From Marinobacter sp. (lineage in GTDB: Bacteria; Pseudomonadota; Gammaproteobacteria; Pseudomonadales; Oleiphilaceae): a DNA stretch of 64,000 nucleotides. The stretch lies in the NCBI RefSeq assembly GCF_014859525.1, contig NZ_JACUUB010000008.1, positions 1-64,000 on the forward strand. The letters are read 5' to 3'. The notes under the pieces were generated by a model. That model had not been told where the DNA came from. It worked only from the letters and a program-made list of their open reading frames with translations, and searched no databases. Made by a program: the position numbers and the translations under genes. Below, one piece after another: positions 61,701-64,000 of this stretch. The first letter of the stretch is position 1; every line of letters starts with the position of its first letter.

Positions 61701-62267
61701 GACAAGAAAGGGCTCGGACTTGGCCTAGCTATTGTTGATCGGATAAGCGGCATGCTGAATCATCCGGTGACGGTCCACTCCGTTCAGGGCAAAGGCAGTG
61801 TATTCGGTATCACAGTGCCCATTGTCCCGCCCGATCAAACCCGGATAGAGGCCACCAAGCCCGGAGCCAGTCCACGCCGGGTCGCCAGCCTTGGTGGTTT
61901 ACATGTCCTGTGTATCGACAATGATCCGGCCATACTTCATGGCATGGTGGCTTTGCTTGGCAACTGGCAATGCGATGTGACCGCTGCGGAAAGCCTGGAA
62001 GACGCACTCGAAAAAGTGGCAGACCGAACGCCAGAGATCATACTTGCTGACTATCAGCTGGATGATAATCGCAACGGCCTGGATGCCATGGATAGCATCA
62101 GAGATCAACTTGGCGATTCAATACCAGGCATCCTCATCACAGGATACATGGCACCGGAAGTACGCGAAGACGCGACTCATCGCGGCTACCAAGTCCTTTA
62201 CAAGCCGGTTAAACCGGCGGCTCTTCGAGCGCTCGTCAACAAACTACTCAAACAGAAACGCGCATGA
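58749..62267 (+). CDS. Hybrid histidine kinase with N-terminal SLC5 transporter domain (CrbS/CbrA-like)
   Basis: The 1172-residue sensor has an N-terminal SLC5 sodium:solute symporter-like module (about residues 5-520, 13 or so hydrophobic segments). A cytoplasmic linker and PAS domain (about 650-770) come next, then a coiled coil. The HisKA domain has the phospho-acceptor in SASHDLLQPLNAARLF (His819). The HATPase has an N-box (FLSNAIRY) and DTGPGM/GLGLGLAIVD glycine loops. A C-terminal receiver carries ADYQLDD (Asp1101). This architecture matches CrbS (acetate switch) and MxtR/CbrA-type kinases. The cognate LuxR-type regulator is not in the window. Confidence 0.93.
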   Translation: MISAWLLIFISISYISLLFVIAWAGDRHPGLYRRRLARTHIYALSLAVYFTSWTFYGAVGRASQEGFAFLPIYLGPLLVFLFFAPLLRRIIHISKRNNSTSIADFIASRYGKSQLLAAMVAIFALIGSVPYLALQLKAIALGFNVLTATGDGYQELSSAAWNDSAWYITLALAIFTVLFGTRHLESTEHHRGMIQAVAFESLIKLVAFVAVGLFVGYGLYNGFGDLFTRAKEADLLGTLTTDALETPAFLTQTLVAMLAIVCLPRQFHVMVVENADHRDFEIARWAMPIYLVIASAFVLPIAAAGLLNAELAGGDPDIIILQLPIQAGQQWLAVLAFLGGGSAAAAMVIVCSVAIATMVSNEIIMPGLLRYFRPGMNRRADLSFLLLTIRRVAIFVVLFTSYGFYRMAGADYSLTAFGLLSFAAAAQFGPALVGGILWRRGNFHGAAWGLGLGFLMWCYTLLLPALVSTGWISDTLIEQGLFGLNWTRPTALFGSELDQISHGILWSLGVNTLTYVLLSLVTRQRIREKIQIATFFHEANAKPENAHHQSWQGEILTSDLQALADRFMGEERSESIFRNYERRNAIRLHPHRPASTHLMKYTERQLASVIGASTARVVLESTLTGRDMQIEDVVSIVDEASQAMTFSRELLQSAIENISLGVSVVNHQQQLVVWNHRYLELFHYPKGYVRVGRPVEDLMRYNLTNANLSARRIDDIIENRCESMRNGKPMSYERQRPDGTVVRVDGSPIPGGGYVTTFQDITAMRRTEQALKETNIYLEQRVRERTQELQVINEQMLKAKSVAEQANQSKTRFLASASHDLLQPLNAARLFTSALSGKVIAGDTRELVEHIDSSLGAAEEIISTLLDISKLDAGALEPDIGVFPVNDLLRHLATEFSAIAQDQDLDLHVVPSTAWVRTDAKLLRRVVQNFLSNAIRYTASGKILMGCRRLNGYLRIEVWDTGPGMSEEQLSHVFEEFRRFQHGRDKKGLGLGLAIVDRISGMLNHPVTVHSVQGKGSVFGITVPIVPPDQTRIEATKPGASPRRVASLGGLHVLCIDNDPAILHGMVALLGNWQCDVTAAESLEDALEKVADRTPEIILADYQLDDNRNGLDAMDSIRDQLGDSIPGILITGYMAPEVREDATHRGYQVLYKPVKPAALRALVNKLLKQKRA

Positions 62268-63910
62268 ACCAGCAGACCGACAAAAAAGACGCGATCAACC
62301 CGTTCGGTAAACTCACCTTTCTGGTTGTTGATGACTTCGAGAACTTTCGCCTGTCGATGCGACAAATGCTCAGGAGCTGTGGCGCCGATAAAATTGAGCT
62401 GGTCGCCCATGCTACACCGGCCATTCAGTACTGTACGTACAACCACGTTGATGTTGTGCTGTGCGACTACAATCTCGGCGAAGGCAAAAATGGCCAGCAT
62501 ATACTGGAAGAGCTGCGGCATAAAAAATTACTGAACCGGTCTTCATTGTTCCTTATGGTCACTGCCGAAACCTCAAAGGAAATGGTGATGGGCGCCAGGG
62601 AGTATCAGCCTGACGGGTATCTCACCAAGCCCCTGAATCGCGCGATGCTCGAAAAACGGCTTGGTGCGCTCATACAGCAACGAAACGCCTTACTCTCCAT
62701 CACTCGTGAGATTGACCGGGAGAACTACCCAGAAGCGATCTCACAATGCCTTCAGATGCTCCCCAGGCAGCCCCGATACAAGACCTGGTTGATGAAAACG
62801 CTCGGGGAGCTGTATTTTCTCGTCGGTGACCTCTCCCATGCACTGAAAGTCTATGAAGACGTGCTCGCACAGCGTGAATTGTCGTGGGCACGTCTGGGCC
62901 GCTGTAAGATTCTTCTGAAGAACCGGAACTTTGATCAGGCGGTTACCGGCTTGAAATCCCTGATTGAGAAACACCCAGATTATATGGAGGCCTATGATCT
63001 ATTGGCCGAAGGCCTGGAGAAGCAAGGCAAATTGATACCGGCTCAACAGATTCTGGAAAGAGCCGCCGAGCATTCTCCCAACGCCCTGCTTCGTCAGAAA
63101 CACTTGGCGGAGCTCGCTGGAGCAAATCAGGACATTGACACGGCCTCTCAAGCCTGGAGGCAAACCGTTTCCCTCGGCACCTATTCTATTCATGACAATG
63201 CGGACCACTATCTGGCGCTGGCTCAGAGCCTGTCAGACTTGAGCGAAGGGCACCCTGAAGAAGACGGTGCAGCGCAGGCTTCAGAAGCGCTGAGTGTACT
63301 GTCTCGGATGGAGAAGCGATTCACAGAAGATGAGAGTGTTCCGGTGAAAAGCCGAATTATTCAGTGCCGGGTACACGCCGGCCAGGGCAATCATCGCGAT
63401 GCAGAAAAGCTCTTAGGCAGTGTCCGGCAAGAGCTTGAAAAACTGGAGGAAATACCCTCAGACCTAGGCCTCGACTACGCCAAAACATTGTTCCGTATGA
63501 GTCACGACGATCAAGCCAAAGCGCTGTTATCGGATTTGGCAGGGCGATACAGCGATAACGCCGACGTTCTTCAAAAAATTGAGAACCTTCTCGATGAACC
63601 CGTCGGTTTCCGCCAGAAGATTGAAGCCCGAGGCCATAACCGCGACGGCATCACAGCCTTTGAGTCCGGCGATCTGGATGGCGCAATTGATGCGTTCAGC
63701 AGCGCCCTGGCAATCGTGCCGGATCACGCCGCTTTGAACCTCAACCTTGTTCAGGTATTACTGCGAAAGCACGATCAGGCACCAGCTGACCACTCATTAC
63801 TTTCGCGCTGTCAGGCGCACTTGCAACGACTAGACACGTTACCGGAACAGCATCGCCAATACCGGCGTTACCTTGCCCTGACCAGAAAAGTGAAAGGAAT
63901 GATCGAATGA
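62264..63910 (+). CDS. Response regulator with TPR-type output (VieB-like architecture)
   Basis: The 548-residue protein has an N-terminal receiver domain (about 14-140) with FLVVDDFENF (acidic pocket), VVLCDYNL (phospho-acceptor Asp68), TAETSKE and YLTKPLN (conserved Lys). The rest is helical repeat sequence resembling tetratricopeptide repeats (for example LARGRCKILLKN-type and YMEAYDLLAEGLEKQGKL), with no DNA-binding or enzymatic output. Vibrio VieB has the same layout. It overlaps the transporter-kinase by 4 bp and the next kinase by 4 bp, so all three are co-translated. Confidence 0.88.
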   Translation: MNQQTDKKDAINPFGKLTFLVVDDFENFRLSMRQMLRSCGADKIELVAHATPAIQYCTYNHVDVVLCDYNLGEGKNGQHILEELRHKKLLNRSSLFLMVTAETSKEMVMGAREYQPDGYLTKPLNRAMLEKRLGALIQQRNALLSITREIDRENYPEAISQCLQMLPRQPRYKTWLMKTLGELYFLVGDLSHALKVYEDVLAQRELSWARLGRCKILLKNRNFDQAVTGLKSLIEKHPDYMEAYDLLAEGLEKQGKLIPAQQILERAAEHSPNALLRQKHLAELAGANQDIDTASQAWRQTVSLGTYSIHDNADHYLALAQSLSDLSEGHPEEDGAAQASEALSVLSRMEKRFTEDESVPVKSRIIQCRVHAGQGNHRDAEKLLGSVRQELEKLEEIPSDLGLDYAKTLFRMSHDDQAKALLSDLAGRYSDNADVLQKIENLLDEPVGFRQKIEARGHNRDGITAFESGDLDGAIDAFSSALAIVPDHAALNLNLVQVLLRKHDQAPADHSLLSRCQAHLQRLDTLPEQHRQYRRYLALTRKVKGMIE

Positions 63911-64000
63911 CCGACCACAATATCGATTTCTCCATGGTACTTGCCTCAGCCGTTCATGACATGAAGAATTCCCTGGGCATGCTCCTGAACACGGTTGACG
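63907..64000 (+). CDS. Sensor histidine kinase, N-terminal part (truncated by window edge)
   Basis: The frame starts at an ATG overlapping the previous stop (ATGA) and runs off the window after 31 codons. The visible part contains AVHDMKNSLGMLL, a HisKA-like H-box with the candidate phospho-His at about residue 17. There is no upstream sensor domain, so it would be a soluble kinase fed by the neighbouring REC-TPR protein or its partner. Family assignment rests on the H-box only. Confidence 0.7.
   Translation, partial: MTDHNIDFSMVLASAVHDMKNSLGMLLNTVD

Overview
The window looks like chromosomal core sequence from a marine gammaproteobacterium. Gene order resembles Pseudomonas in several blocks: ampE-ampD-DUF1631-nadC beside a chemotaxis transducer; hda, DUF2066, purM, purN; and rpoS-nlpD-pcm-surE-truD-ispF...ispD-ftsB-eno-kdsA-pyrG-tilS-accA-dnaE. 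The extra genes (DUF368 between pcm and nlpD, a CDP-alcohol phosphotransferase beside hda, the DUF4212/SLC5 symporter locus) and the marine flavour point to Marinobacter or a close relative. This is inferred from gene content and order, not from a database search. By eye the GC content is in the mid-to-upper 50s. I see no rRNA, tRNA, insertion sequence, prophage or CRISPR array, and no gene-free stretch over about 300 bases.

Layout. 0.1-7.2 kb: methyl-accepting chemotaxis protein with a strong sigma28-type promoter, ampE-ampD (cell-wall recycling), a DUF1631 protein and nadC. 7.2-13.7 kb: yqcC, an orphan ParA, hda (DnaA inactivation), a phosphatidyltransferase, DUF2066, then divergent purM-purN and a DUF3108 protein. 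13.7-17.6 kb: avtA, yjaG, dcd and apbC, all on the minus strand. 17.8-26.0 kb: metG, the complete rsxABCDGE electron-transport operon and nth. 26.1-44.9 kb: a long minus-strand run with rpoS, nlpD, DUF368, pcm, surE, truD, ispF, ispD, ftsB, eno, kdsA, pyrG, tilS, accA, dnaE and a TlpA-like lipoprotein. 44.9-46.3 kb: ArsC-like, WrbA and DUF2069 genes. 46.4-53.0 kb, minus strand: DUF3080 lipoprotein, mtnC-mtnD-mtnB (methionine salvage), a two-subunit molybdenum hydroxylase, a tiny repeat lipoprotein and an Smr protein. 53.2-64.0 kb, plus strand: cNMP/CBS/DUF294 protein, DnaQ-like exonuclease, DUF4212 plus sodium:solute symporter, an unknown membrane protein, a hybrid histidine kinase fused to an SLC5 transporter, a REC-TPR protein and the start of another histidine kinase.

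The most unusual structure is a family of three composite palindromes (16374-16481, 33880-33985, 35825-35937). Each has long outer arms of 26-28 nt that are complementary within the copy but largely different between copies. They enclose a 54-57 nt core that folds into two small hairpins; two of the cores are 52/54 identical. Each copy lies 13-43 bases after a stop codon, between two co-directional housekeeping genes, and lacks the T-tract of an intrinsic terminator. I do not recognise a named family for them. Secondary points of interest are a perfect GC-rich palindrome centred on a TATAAT in front of mtnB, a 66-residue lipoprotein with three D-R-x-I-W repeats, and the transporter-kinase/REC-TPR signalling array at the right edge.
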